DNA from: Rhodosorus marinus
Taxonomy: Eukaryota > Rhodophyta > Stylonematophyceae > Stylonematales > Stylonemataceae
Assembly: GCA_029953675.1 (NCBI GenBank)
Contig: JAMWBK010000004.1
Span: forward strand, 2,728,001 to 2,792,000
Reading direction: 5' to 3'
Length of the DNA: 64,000 nucleotides
Shown: piece after piece, positions 46,351-58,600 of the stretch
How positions within the stretch are numbered: position 1 is the first letter of the stretch
Layout: each line of letters begins with the position of its first letter
Translations under genes and position numbers: made by a program
Notes under the pieces: generated by a model
Databases searched by the model: none
What the model was told of the DNA's origin: nothing
The model's input: the letters and a program-made list of their open reading frames with translations, nothing else

Positions 46351-46657
46351 TGGCCTCTCCTTTTTTTGGGGGGGGTGGTTTGTCCGTTTTGGAGGAGATG
46401 GTGAATAGATTTGATTTTGGTCGGGAATGACGAGGGTTTAAGTGTTTTATGCATGTGATCTTATTGCTTGGGAAGGTGGGGAGGAATGTGCCACTGAGTA
46501 AGGCCATGAGTAAGGGATTTCATATCTCGGCTTGCGCTAGTATTTGAACTGAGGAGAGTTGGAATTTTGATTTGTTGTTTTGCTGGGGTGCGATGTTGAA
46601 GTTTTGAGGTTTGTGCTGGTTTGCTGGTTGTTTTTTTTTGCTTAGCTGAGGAAGAGG

Positions 46658-47994
46658 ATGGATGCGGGGCGAGTTGTAGGATTTGTCCAGCTTCCGTCCG
46701 GAATCCAGACGAGGAGGAAGGATAGTTTATATCGGTGGGATGATAGGCGGTTGCGCAGCCACACGACCAGGAGGTGGACTGTGAAAGCGGCTCGGAGCGT
46801 CGGTGTTGGAAGCGACGGGGGCATGGCTGACAGAACCCCTGCGAAGAAAGGGAGCGAGGATGCCGAAAAAAGGGACTGGATTGGTGTATATAAGAAGTTG
46901 CAGAGAAGGACAATCACCGGTACGACGATTCAGAGTGAATTTGCGAGGGCCACTCCGTTGCATGACTGGTTTTGATTCTGTTGGTGCGTTTTCTGAATTT
47001 CGTGTGCCGTGTGTGACATCTTATGGGTTAGGCTGTATTATGGGAGTTATTGTTACCACGTGGATCATGTCGGGAACATTTCCGTTCGCTTTGGGGATGG
47101 TAGTTTTCAGCGTTTTAGGGCAATTGGAGTACTACCGCATGGTCAAGGCTAAGGGGCACAGCCCTTCTGTTTTCCTGGGAATCGTCTCTACTACGCTCAT
47201 CATTCTCGGGACGTACTTCTTTCCCGCCCATGCTGACGCCCTTTTCCCCATTTGTGGGACAATCACAACTTGCTATTTGCTGCTGAGGAGGAAGACCTTG
47301 GCGACGACCGCAGATATCGCTACAACGCTTCTCGGTGTGTTCTATACCGGCTATTGTCCGTCGTTTTACATTCGTCTCCATGGGTACGAAGCTTCTTCTA
47401 CACTCGTTTTGCTCCTGAGAAGTATCTCTGGCTAAGCTCGTGCTCGTCATTTGGCCAACGTTGTCTGTCTTCAGATTCGATTTCGGTGGAGCGGAGTTCA
47501 GCTACGTCGGCAGGTATCTCCAGCAAGTATGGCCAAGTTGGCTGCCAGACGCCGTAATCCGAACCGGAACTATAACAACCTACTGGACCTTCCTGGCGGA
47601 GGTTACAGCTGATTGTGGCGCTTTTTTCGTAGGCCGTGCATTTGGTCGAAATAAGCTTTCCGAACTGTCTCCGAAGAAAACCATTGAGGGCGCGCTTGGA
47701 GGATTTTTCTGTAGCGCTGCTGTGTGTCTGCTAGGCGCATATCTTCTGCAATGGCCAGTTTGGTACGTCACGGGCCCCATACACGGACTGATTGTCGGGG
47801 TCATGGGCGTTCTGGGTGACCTTACTGCCTCGCTGTTCAAGAGGGATGCCGGATTTAAGGATTCTGGAGACATTCTCCCCGGACATGGAGGCATTCTCGA
47901 TCGCACCGACAGCTACGTTTTCGTTGCGCCCCTTGTGTACTTTTTCGTGGCTCTCGGATTCCCTTTCTTTGCTAGGTCTGCAAGAGTCTTGTAA
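46658..47994 (+). CDS. cdsA: phosphatidate cytidylyltransferase (CDP-diacylglycerol synthase), plastid type
   Basis: Converts phosphatidic acid and CTP into CDP-diacylglycerol, the precursor of phosphatidylglycerol of thylakoid membranes. Three exons: 46658-46919, 47032-47383, 47475-47994; 377 residues. The first 85 residues are a basic leader (MDAGRVVGFVQLPSGIQT...), consistent with a transit peptide. Several membrane segments follow (for example GMVVFSVLGQLEYY, SVFLGIVSTTLIILGTYFF). The family block FGRNKLSELSPKKTIEGALG is present, and the C-terminal signature reads SLFKRDAGFKDSGDILPGHG then GILDRTDS, an exact fit to the CDS pattern S-x-x-K-R-x4-K-D...H-G-G-x-x-D-R-x-D. The prokaryotic-like type with leader points to the plastid. 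Confidence 0.94.
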
Positions 47995-48168
47995 CTCGAG
48001 CATTAATTTTACGTGCTATAACATTCCTGGGGAGAACGCTAGGAAATATCGCGGTCTCGAAAGGACCCGAGTGTATGGCTATGGGTTATGAGCTACTGAC
48101 TTGGGACATACCCAGCGCGTCAAAATTTGAGCACGTATTTAATTGAAACTGTCTTGGACAGCTAGGAA

Positions 48169-48505
48169 TCAAGGTTGTTTGTTTTTAACTCCATAAAATA
48201 GTTCTTCACAAGCATTGCACACCCGATTGGTGGCCTTCGTAAGCTCGAAGGCGAATCTGCTTGTTCGCGGAAATGTCTCACGGCGTGGTATCGACCGGAT
48301 GTGTTGACCATGTGGTAAGTAAAAATCCTTTGCAACTAGAGAGCGGAAGAACTGCTGATACTTGAGCCGTGAAAGAATCGAGTCCTGTTGACATCTGTGG
48401 TAGTGCACAGCCCATCGTACTAACAAATCAGAGGATCGGCTGATCTTATCGATCACCAGCTGTCCGCGCAAACGTACTCAAAAAGTCCGGCTCGCCGGCC
48501 CCCAT
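48169..48505 (-). CDS. hypothetical 92-residue basic protein
   Basis: Two exons fit well: 48505-48478 (MGAGEPDFL) and 48419-48169, joined by a 58-nt GTACGT...TTAG intron with matching phase. The protein is helical and basic, with LKYQQFFRSLVAKDFYLP, IRSIPRRETFP and a Cys pair CNAC near the end. The size, the aromatic-x-x-(F)-R helix and the downstream I-R...R-x-x-F recall LYR-motif mitochondrial assembly factors, but the LYR tripeptide itself is absent, so I leave it unnamed. It converges on CdsA with a gap of about 175 bp. Confidence 0.5.
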
Positions 48506-49038
48506 ATTTCAACAATCAGCAGCTCATTCAGCGCAAACCGTCGGGGGTGAACATCAACCCAGGCGCTTTACTTCTACATTACTACAAGCTGGAAATCTAA
48601 AGTCCTTCTACAACTTCAAGAAGTCTCTTCAAGTCCTCCAAATCCGCGCCCTCCCCCGCGAGGAACGCCACTCGAAAAGATTTAGGGACAGACTGTCAAT
48701 ATCCACCTGTTTTGCTTTAAAAAAGAACAGTATGGCTTAGAAAGTTTCACCAAAAGATTCCTACCGGAAAACTTGTTCTGTTCTTATTGTCGTGCGGATG
48801 ATGGAAGATATTTCATGAGACAAAGTTTGTAATGGGAAATAGAACAGGGAGGAAGGAATGTGTCTTAGTAGTGAGCAGAGAGGATGGAGCAGGGTCAGGT
48901 GTTTATAGAGGATAGTCTTTTGGCTAAGGACGACTGGATCGTATTTTGGAGATCGGATCTGTAGAGTTTTTGAGATTTTCTTCTGGGTTTTTTTGTTTTT
49001 TTTGCGGCTGTTGTGTGGTAAGAGTGGTTTGATCGAAA
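48506..49038. other. divergent promoter region
   Basis: Lies between the 92-residue protein gene and the lumen-protein gene, which are transcribed away from each other. The right half is G/T-rich with a T run near 48990-49004. No coding sequence is seen. Confidence 0.5.
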
Positions 49039-49685
49039 ATGGATTGTGTTGGATTCGCGAGCGTGGTGGGTGGGGTGAAAGGTGGAGGGATGCGATCGAG
49101 CGTGATTTGCAGTGCTGGAGGTGAGAAGCGTGGTGGGTGGGAGACTAGTGTGAAGGGTGTAGTCGCTGCTTCTGTTGGTGCTGTTTTGTTGTGGGCTGGT
49201 CCTGGGTGAGAGGGGTCCTCGATCTTCTCATCGTTTTTGTACGTAGATTGCGTGTCTTGTCATTGCTTACGGTTTGGAGGTTTTTTGGCTTTTTGATCCC
49301 TTGATGGGAGTTAGGTTTGCGGTTGAAGTTGCCAGATGTGACAACGGAATCGGTCCCGGATGTGCGGCAGCTGCAGAAGGAAATGACTTCATTTTGAAGT
49401 TACAGCAGAGATCTGCAGAAAAGAACGTAAGAAACGCTTTTCGCACGCGTGGAGTAACCCAGCTCTAACATGAGAGACACTTGCGGCGTCTAGGAGCAGA
49501 GACAGAGGGAACTGCTGGAAGACTACTGGAAGAGAAATTATGGGGACTACTTCAAGTTTGATCAAAACAAGGAGCTAGTCAAGAACGACGACGGAACTTG
49601 GTCTCTGAAAAACATTGACACGCCAGAGGCACGCGCTATGAGAGCAGTCGCGAGCCAAATCGCACCGTCAAAAGACAAGAAGTAA
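49039..49685 (+). CDS. small plastid, probably thylakoid-lumen, protein of unknown function
   Basis: Three exons: 49039-49205, 49315-49426, 49494-49685; 156 residues. The N-terminus is bipartite: a leader (MDCVGFASVVGG...RSSVICSAGGEKRGG) is followed by a hydrophobic stretch VVAASVGAVLLWAGPGFA that ends like a lumen-processing site. The mature part (about 90 residues) begins with a Cys pair (RCDNGIGPGC), then a charged helix ILKLQQRSAEKN and RELLEDYWKRNYGDYFKFD. It ends in a basic tail. Such small helical lumen proteins occur among photosystem accessory subunits, but I cannot match it to PsaN, PsbQ or another named family. Confidence 0.7.
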
Positions 49686-51361
49686 ACACTAGGCTCAGAT
49701 CGTGAACAGTTGGAAGCAGTGGCCCAGGAACTGCGCCGGCCAGCCTCAGGATACGAATTGAAACTCGATGTAGGACTAGACCTGAAGAAAGAAGGTTACC
49801 AAGGCTAGATGACCTAGGCAGAGCACTCTATGTCAAGAGCTCAGTTTGAAGGAATAGTTTTACACAGTTTAGCTTCACGCAAGAAAGAGGGATCGCTACG
49901 TTGATGGCCCACAAGCGAGCAAATCTTGGCGACAGAGTCTCTCCTCCTTAAGCAAATTTCAAGCGTTCGATTCGATCGGGGCGATTTGCCGAAAAACCGA
50001 TTCCAGCGATATGAAACCATACCTTGGCAACCATTCTGTGAAGCTCAAGTTGAACACCTCGTGCCTAAATTTGACAAGGGCAGAGATCAGAACTAGCCTT
50101 CCTCGATGTCAACGAGATGCTCGTGCATACTTCAGAGGACGGAGCAAACAATGCATGTGGAGATGGTTTACAGATCTCAGAGGATACCGATGGAAGCCAA
50201 ATATGAAATCCTTCTCAAGGTCATTTGAGTTAGCAAAGCCTAAGGATGTAGCAGCAAATTTCACAGGCTGGCTTAGATAATGTCAGTACAAGACCTCGAG
50301 TACAAGCTGTCTGGTCCTCACCAGAATTTTCAGACAGGACTTGCTTTCCGACTTCATGCATCTTCCTGACTGCGAACTCGAGAACACATAGAAGTCCAAT
50401 TAGCACGCAAGCGACTCATAGAGCACAAGGCTTAGCCAAGATTTTGCTTACGGAGAGGTAAATGCCGCTCGCCCAGGTTCTCGGATCCTCGGATGTGCTC
50501 CTTGGGAACAACCAATACGTGCCTAACGAGCGGAATCGAAGGTGTTAATCAGGGCGGTTCGCGCTCAAACCATAACTGCGCTTCTTTTTGAGCAAACTTA
50601 CAACTTGGCTCGAGGTCTTATATCGTGAAATGCGACCATAAGATCATCCTAGACAATAAACCAAGCGGTAGGAGGGCAACGAGGGAAACACAGAGCTCGT
50701 AAGCTACGCACATCGAGACGAATCTATTTTCTTTTTTGCTGGTGAGTTCAAAGAAGATCGAGCAAGTGTGGTTTTGTTCACGATTCGGTCGCTACTCTAC
50801 ACCTTATTCGAAAGCTCTGCTAGAAGCCACCAGCTGCAAAGCAGCGCGGGCTTGGAGGGAAGTAGTCCGAGTACGAAGCGCTGCTAGCAACCGATACGTC
50901 CAACCTCGTGACTACTGTAGACATGAGTAGATCGTTGCTAGCACCCCAGTACTGAACTTTCCAGGGCGCCTTGGGCAGGTAAGCTTCATCAGGCGAATTA
51001 AAGTCGACTCCCTCACCTCACGGAACTGGACTGTGCGCATGTGGACTTGATACATAAGGGACCACCACACCTACCTCGAATATCGTATATGGTACTCCTC
51101 CTTTGTTAAAATATTTTTTCCAAATCTCTACATCGTTCTCTGGGAATACCATCGAGGGCCTTGAGCCGCGTGACCTCTGTCTACCCACGCTCCTGTCCGA
51201 AGGAGTGCAAGCAGAAACTCGTTTTCGGCAGTTGCACAGAGACACACGAAGAGGCGCAAACCCAATCTGCGACGTACGCGCCAGGGTTCTCTTCCAGAAT
51301 TAATATCTCCAATCAATAACGTAGAAAAGAGGGGTTCTCAAGGCCCGCTCTTCCTCCTCGT
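49686..51361. other. spacer without recognisable gene
   Basis: Short frames only, for example one of 89 codons at 50011-50280, with no motif I recognise. Some pieces may be old mobile-element debris but nothing supports a specific call. On the minus strand PENDVEIWKKYFNKGGVPYT (about 51110-51170) looks protein-like, without identified relatives. Confidence 0.35.
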
Positions 51362-51590
51362 CAGATCGACCAAACGGTCCAGCACCGGCACCCAGCTCGA
51401 CCAGGGACAATGACTGACTTGTTTGACAGTTTCTCCTCCACAGCCTCGACGCAGGAAAGAAGAAGAAGACCATGCAATCCTGACTCCAACTAGGCCAACC
51501 CCTCCAATTTGCTTGCATAAAATATTTGCAGTCTCATCGTTGCTCACGGCCAAGCTGCCAACGTGGTTGAGTGTTATCGGTTCAACAGTG
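51362..51590 (-). repeat. inverted duplication, left copy
   Basis: Read on the minus strand this segment matches 52344-52597 read on the plus strand. Shared blocks include GATAACACTCA, a GTTGGAGTCA block, TCGAGGCTGTG, and CGTTTGGTCGATCTG at the far end. The right copy has an extra 20 bases or so. The left copy sits in a 116-codon minus-strand frame (51688-51338). Confidence 0.85.
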
Positions 51591-52343
51591 CGACAAGTCC
51601 AGGACGGAATACGATCAAACGAAAGACTCCGCCCCTTCAATGTGAGACGGGGTGCAGTCATTGAATCCTTGTGCTTGAAATAGCTCAAAGGTTAGCCTAG
51701 CCAGTACGTACGACAAATTTCGGCCGATGCCGGTAGTGGTAGTGCCTTCGGACATGTACTGCTACTTTGCTAATTGCGAAACGTTGCACAAGATTCCTGT
51801 GCTCGTGGGATTTGTTTCTCTAAGGATGCCCTCGAGATGGTTCGATGAAAAGAGCTCAACTGACCACGTCTTTCGCCCCAAGGAAACAATAGCACGAGAA
51901 TGGGAAGCTAGTCAACGAACGGGTCCGGGGTGAATGCTGTAGGAAGAGCGCGAGTCTGCCAGGTGTAACACTCAAGTCTGTTAGTCCGCAAGTAGTAATA
52001 GCAAAGGCAGAGACCTCTTCCATCCTGCTCACTTTACTTCCCATCTAGCCCCGTTCTCAAATGTTCAGTTTGAACATTGGTCATCTCGCTTGGCTCCGGA
52101 CAAGGGAAGATGAACAATGGGCAAACCTGCTTTGGCCCGGGCCAAATAACACTGGAACAATGGCCATTACACAAAAAAGAATCATTTTAAAGATTTTATC
52201 CCCCTTTTTTTCTGGGAACTTTTTTTTTTCGATTATTGAGAAGTTTTCAAATGATTTGAGTTCTCAACGAGGAAAAACTCTTCTTAGAGGCTTTGCCCTG
52301 TCCGTCTAGGAAGCTGGTGAGAAGAGGGTGGTGCAGGCTGGGT
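51591..52343. other. spacer between the two inverted copies
   Basis: About 750 bases with no recognisable gene. Contains AT-rich low-complexity sequence near 52165-52240. It would form the loop of the inverted duplication. Confidence 0.4.
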
Positions 52344-52597
52344 AACCGTTGAACTGATAACACTCACCATGTTGGCAGTTTGCACGTGAGCACTGACGAG
52401 ACTGCAACTATTTCATGCAGCAATTGGAGTTTTGGTTGGGCTTGTTGGAGTCAAGGATGCATGGTTCTTTCCTGCGAACGATTTAACAGCAGCTAACGTC
52501 GAGGCTGTGTTGTAGGAGCAGAGACTGTCGAACAAGTTAGTCATTGTCGCTGGTCCAGCTTGTTGACCGGTGCTTACTGGATCGTTTGGTCGATCTG
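52344..52597 (+). repeat. inverted duplication, right copy, directly upstream of SAC3/GANP
   Basis: Matches the reverse complement of 51362-51590 along its whole length, apart from an insertion near 52479-52498. It ends about 50 bases before the SAC3/GANP start codon, so it covers the proximal promoter or 5' leader of that gene. Confidence 0.85.
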
Positions 52598-52649
52598 CTC
52601 GTGGTAGCCTGCTTTTTTTGTGGGTCGCGCATATGAGGACGGAGAAGGT

Positions 52650-55600
52650 ATGGAAAGGGAGTCGAGGGGTAGAGGGCGCGGAAGAGGTAGGGGACGAGGT
52701 GGTTTTGGGGATGGCCCCCGTAATCCGCCCGAAAACCAACAGGGTTTCGCTGCAGGTGGGCAGTTCTCCAATGGCTTTCGCCCGAATACGGACGAGATGC
52801 CAATCTCTCCCGCAGTATCAGTTAGGAGACCGCCAATGAATGCAAAACAGGACTTTGGAAGTATTTTCGATTCGGCCGTTGGATTTGGAGCATCAAGCGT
52901 GACCTCTAGTGCCGGGAATCAAGGATTTTCGGGAGCACAGGGGGCTCGTCAAGCGTTTGGGCAGCCGGCTGGTGGTGGATTTGGCGCACCGTCTAGCGGC
53001 TTCGCTGCGCCATCCAACAAGAACACCGGCGACTTTCACGCTTCCGACGGGGCTGCCTCGGGTGGCGCAAACGAGTTTCTAGGACCGACTCATCAGGAGA
53101 AGGATCCTCGACAGGCTGGATTTGGTGAAGGGTCAGAGCTGGAAGGTGATATATTCAGCCAAAACCCTGAGCCGTTTTCGGCGGGTTCCTGGGATGCAGT
53201 CGTAGGTGTGGAAACCGTGCAAAATTCTGGACCTGTAGCTTCCAATACCCCGCAGAGAGATGCGAAACCAACGGACAGGACGAATATGCCTCAAGCCAGT
53301 TCAACTCCTGAGGGACGGGCCACCGCACCGAGTAGGCCAGTACGAGAAGTTTTTGTTTACAACCTGCCCCCCGAGCTTAGAACTCAGCAGGCCGTGAGGG
53401 AGCATTTCCTGAACTTCGTACCGGCGGAAAGTGTAAGCACTCACAAGTTGTTTTGCGATATACTCCTATTTGTCTAGCGCCAATTCTAACCGTTGTTTGT
53501 TTTAATCATTCTGGTGGAACAAAACTCTAGATACTTGCCATTAAGATCATCAAGACGCACGCACTTGTCGTATTTACGACTCCTGAGGAGGCTACCAGGG
53601 CGTTCCGCCATGGCCGACTGTATGGACCTAACCGGGTCGTCCTTCAAATGCGTTTTGCAACCCAGAAGAAGCAGGTGGAAAGACAGGGCGCTCAAGAGAG
53701 GTGGATGTTCTCAGTCTCGCGTTTTGTCTTTACCTAGAGTCAGAAGGAGGACTCTGATCACTTAGATTTTTTCTATGCAGGGCACCTGCGGTTGAGAAGG
53801 AGCAGAAACAGTCACGACTTCAACAAGGGTATGCCACAGTTGCAAACCTCAGGTTGTTCAAGGTCACCTTGACGTAAGCTCACGGTTCCTTTTCTCTTTT
53901 ACTTGGTAGAAGGCCGAGAGACGAATTTAAGGAGCCAGGTCCTGTTGTCCGTCCAGGACTGAAGTGAGTGCCGCGCTCAAGAGATGCCGAGAAAAGTTGG
54001 CTGGCGAACTTACCACCAGACTGTTCTCCATTGTCCACGCTTTTAGGCAATCGGCGAATGCTGAGGATGAAAATCTGGCGTCATTAAATTCTCGATCGCA
54101 GCGATTTCGAGATGACCCGGTTGCGCAAGGTCAGCCACGAGAAGGTAGGGGGGAGGCTGCCATGCATTGTGAACCACAAGCTTTGTGCCAGGCCTGACGA
54201 GTTGGGCACGTCACAAGATATAACTGCTTCTTAATCGACTCTTGGTTGCTTGCGAAACGCAACACAGAGCCTAAGCGCGCGACGGGAACAACGAGGTGGG
54301 ACCAAGGGCAGGACAAGCGCAAGTTGTCGGAAGCAAAAGCACTAGTTGGTACCTGCCTGGATATGTGTCCCGAGAAGGAGAGATATGATAGAGAAGTCCA
54401 GAGAGATCTTTTCTCTTTCGAGATCTTAGCAGGGACCGAAAATCCAGGTCCTGGTGAATACCCGAGAGTAGATCATAACAAAGCGGTTAAGAAATATGCT
54501 AGATCAGCTGCTTTCGCTGAAGAAGCAACTCCAGAAATGGTTGTTCCGCCTCCCCTACAGTCTCTTGTTTCTATCTGCATGCTTGCTAGTGGAAACTTAC
54601 CTACTGTGTTTTGGCATCTTTGATCTGCTTCTTACCTATCAGGTTCGACCTCCCTCAGTATTGAAGCAAGTCATGGAGTACCTCCTGACGAAGATTGTGG
54701 ACCGGGAAGACGTTTCGTTTGTGGAAATCCACAACTTCTTGCGTGATCGAACGCGATCGATTCGACAAGATTTCACGTATCAGGGGATACGAGACGCGCT
54801 TTGCATAGATCTTCACGAGCAAGCTGTGCGATTTCATATTGACTCCGAGCACCGGTGGGCACTTCTGCCCGCTTGGATTGTAGGGTTGATCGGGAACGCA
54901 CTGTTGAGGCACACTACTGAGCACCAATCTTGTTCGTAACGTGAATGCAGTCTTTGCGAAGAAGATGCAGAAAACTTTTCCAGCAAGCAAAACCTTGAGC
55001 AACTAGACAAATGCTTAATATCGTTGAGGGAAATGTACAGAGAGCACCGGGACGAGAACCCGGATTTGCCATTTGAGTTTGAGCCTGAAATTCAGTCGTA
55101 CTTTGCAACTACTCACTGCGATCCAAGAACGTAGGGTTTCTTTCCTCAAGCTGCAAGATGGTGTGACCAGGACGGGCGTAGAACCTCGTTTATTATGTCC
55201 CTCTTTTGCTATACGATTGGCTAAGAGTTCACTATCTTGGGACATTGCTACATACACAGAATTTGCGGCTTGATGAAGGAGCTGCCTTCTCGCGTGACAT
55301 CAACTGCAGTGTTTGCCACAACGGTATCTGCGTTATCTGCGATGCATCGCAACGATTACTTTGGCTTTTTCCGCGTGGTCACGGATGCTCCCTACCTAAG
55401 CTCGTGTCTGTTGCACACTCACTTTACTCCAGTCCGCAATCAGGCTTTGCACCAAATGAGGAGAGCCTACAAAGGTCTGCCTCTAGACAATCCTCTGTCG
55501 AGCGGCCTTTGGATCTGAAACGTTCTCCATTTCTGTCTCCAATGAATATAGGCAGGGATAATGCTCTTCCTCTGGAAGAATGCGTCGATCTCCTCCGCTT

Positions 55601-58600
55601 CAACGACTACGAAGAAGCTGAGGCGTTTTGCTCACATCACGGCTTCGTGGTTACTACATCTGATTCCGGGAAAAAGGAGATTGATTTCTCAGCCCAACCA
55701 GTATCCGTATCTGAGGAGGTATGGGACCATACCCGCAATCTTGCTACCCATTGCCATTGGGAGCAGAACGGTTCTAACGCGTCAAAATCCCCGTTCCTTG
55801 CTTGGCAGCGGTGGCAGCCGCGAAGATCACAAAGACTTGTGGAATCCAAGTGCAAGGGCTACAGGGTTTCTAGTATCATTCGAGGTGTTCTAACAACTGA
55901 GGAAAAAAGTTCCCAGAAACAAACGAATAACTCTATGCTCACGCTCCGACACTCAGTGGGCACACGGGACCAGCTTCAATCAGTGTCTGCTCCTGATTCT
56001 GCCAATCTCGCTGGCACGAAACCAGCTGTTTTCAGTTTCAGCGGTTCCGAGGTGCGCTACAACCTGTCAATATTGTCAAGGAACCGTCAACGGATTTCAA
56101 CGAGATGATTGTCACGCTGACGGAGCTTTATGCTGCGGTCTGGAATAGGACAAGCTCCAGCGAAAGACTGCACTCACAACGCCAGATGTTTCGGTCGTTC
56201 TACCGAAGCCGGCAGGAGCAAGTGTACCGCTCGCGTCCGCGGGTCTACCACCACCATTCCCTTCACAGGTACGAGCCTTTGCTTCACCGTCGACTGAATG
56301 TCTCTGTCCTCTCACAAGCATGTATGTCATCAATACGTTCTCTGTTCAGGGACAGAGCCCTGCCCGAACGCGAAAGAGAGACCTTGACAGTGGTGCAGAG
56401 ACGCAGAGAAAAGAGGAAGAAGCACGAGCGAAGAAGAAGGCAGCTGAGCGGGCAGCTGAGCTTGAACTGCTCCGACAGAGACAAAAAGCAGAGGCAGAGA
56501 AGCAGAAGCAAAGAAAGCTGGCTGCGGAAGCGGCTCTGCGAGCAGCTGAAGCTAAAAGGGTTGCAGAGGACAAGAAGAGGCAAGAGGCTATTGAAAAGCA
56601 ACGGCAAGCAGAGCTTGCCGAGAAAAGAGCACTGGAGCGACTCCGTCGGCTACAGGAAGAAAAACAAAGACGTAACCTCTTGCAGCTTAGTCGCCTCTTC
56701 GCGGAGCTGCTGAAATTCAATAACAGTTCTGTTGGACCTAGACAATTGGATAAGAAGCGGAGGGCTACTAAGGTCGTTGACGAAAACTTCCTTCGTGCTG
56801 CTGATGAGTATCGGCTCCTGCAGCTACAGGCTGAGAGGTCTTGTGCAAAATTAGAGGAGATAATTGGGAAGCTGGACAAAGTGCAAATATCGACAGACGC
56901 AATGGAACAAAAGAGGAAGAAGCTCCTGAAGCTGATCTTGGACAGCAGTGGAAGGCACGAAAAAATCGTGCTGAAAGCTAGGGCCTCTGAGATAGACTGT
57001 CGTGAGCACTCTAGGAGAAGGCAGGCCGTGGCGAAGGCACTCCGACTGGTGCCGTCGGTTCTCAGCAAGGACCAGAACAGACGGTATGCGTGTGTGTACA
57101 CAGCATGTCAGGCGAGTTTGTGTGGCATCAGCCTGATTTTTCCTTTGTTTTGTAACTGTTCTTAGTTCACCACCGAAACCCCTTCCAACGCCGTTTTCTA
57201 GAGTCCACGACATCACCATTAAGTCCGCCGAGACGACAGAACTAGCCGAGGAAAGCGTCGGCGACGTCCTCCGCCACGAGATAAAGGCCGCTGGCATGTC
57301 GGAGCTGGTACTGGTCGTTCACAGTCTGGATGACAATGCTGCCACTTGGGTTCAAGACAAACTGAAGTGGAACGGCAGTCCTAGTGCGTCTCCCGAGCCT
57401 GTGAAGATGCAGTTTGCGAACAGGCTAGGGAGGGAAGAATGTAGCGGGGCGGCTCTGTTGATTGCTGGGAACGTAACGGAGGAGATCACACGTAGCCTGG
57501 AAAACATCGGGGTCACTTGTGTTTTGATTGTCGCCGACGTGCTACCAAAGACTCGCTTTCCGGTTCCGGCCAGACATTCTCCGTTAAACGCTTCCAGTTT
57601 CTCAGCTGGGTTGCGTTGGATTGTGAGAACGAGTAAACAAGTCGAACAGAGAGAAATCCGATCCGAGAAGGCATTGGGAGACATCGCGGTATGACCGAGA
57701 GTGACTGATTCTGTTTTGACCACCTCTCTTACTCGAGCATGATTGTTTCTATGCGTTATGTTCAACAGGTAATTCGAGCTGAAACGGCGTTGCGATGTGT
57801 CGCCGCGGATCCGTCCCTGGTCCAGTCGTGGAGGAATGTAGCCAACTTGGTCAACTCCGAGTGGTCCGACCTCAACCACGATATATTGAACCTATATTGC
57901 TCGACAATGTATGCGAATCCTGACAGTCTCTTGAGCTACATGCCATGCTTGTTTTTCCAAGTGATAACCGTTTTCGTCCTCTATCTGATAGAGCCCTTAG
58001 GTCGCACGCTGAACTTGCCGGGAGTTTGTCTGAGGCCGAAGTTGCTTCTCGTAGGCTTGTGTTGCCTACACCTGAGGTTGGTGGTTTCCTGCTTCATGGA
58101 CTACTGACAGCCCCCCAAAAGGAATCGGTTGCTAACGCCTCACGTTGCTTTTTCGCTCAGGACGAGCTTGAGGAAGAGTACTTGGCGAAGCTAGGATTGA
58201 GCTCGTCTGGATTGATGGGGACGACATTGGAGTTTGTCTTACGGCTCATGGCCGTTATCCCCAAGTTTGTCGCTGAGAAGCTGGGATCCACCTCAGACTT
58301 GAGAATTCCGCCTGTGTTCAAGTCCATGCCACATGATTTCGCCCTCGGAATAGAGGCTGGGGTTGCATTTCAGGCGGCAACACCGAGAAGATCACATCGG
58401 ACTAGGTATTTGAGACCATCTCAAAGCTCATAATTATCTTCTGCTACCTTCGTGACTTTGGACTAGTTGCTGATCCCTGAATGGTTTTTACTGGACATGT
58501 GGTGATCGGAACAGGGATTCAAATACCGACGCGCATGACACACACATACCCGTCGTACCGCAAAAACAACGTGCTGCAGACCCGAGCTTACCGGAGCCTG

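Larger units (their letters stand above)
45040..46657. other. spacer between SufE-MnmA and CdsA, with simple repeats
   Basis: No gene is recognisable. A degenerate 25-bp repeat lies at 45755-45830 and a long polypurine tract at 46287-46350. The frame 45187-45441 has no motif. The last 150 bases should contain the CdsA promoter. Confidence 0.5.

Noticed and set aside
51300-51518. Peptide LVELGAGAGPFG, resembling a methyltransferase SAM-binding motif
   Set aside because: The DNA is part of the inverted duplication whose other copy is non-coding; no further methyltransferase motifs or splice-consistent exons follow.
56346-57101. 251-codon Ser/Cys/Leu-rich frame on the minus strand
   Set aside because: It is the antisense shadow of the Glu/Lys/Arg-rich coiled-coil exon of GANP; such repeats leave the complementary strand open.
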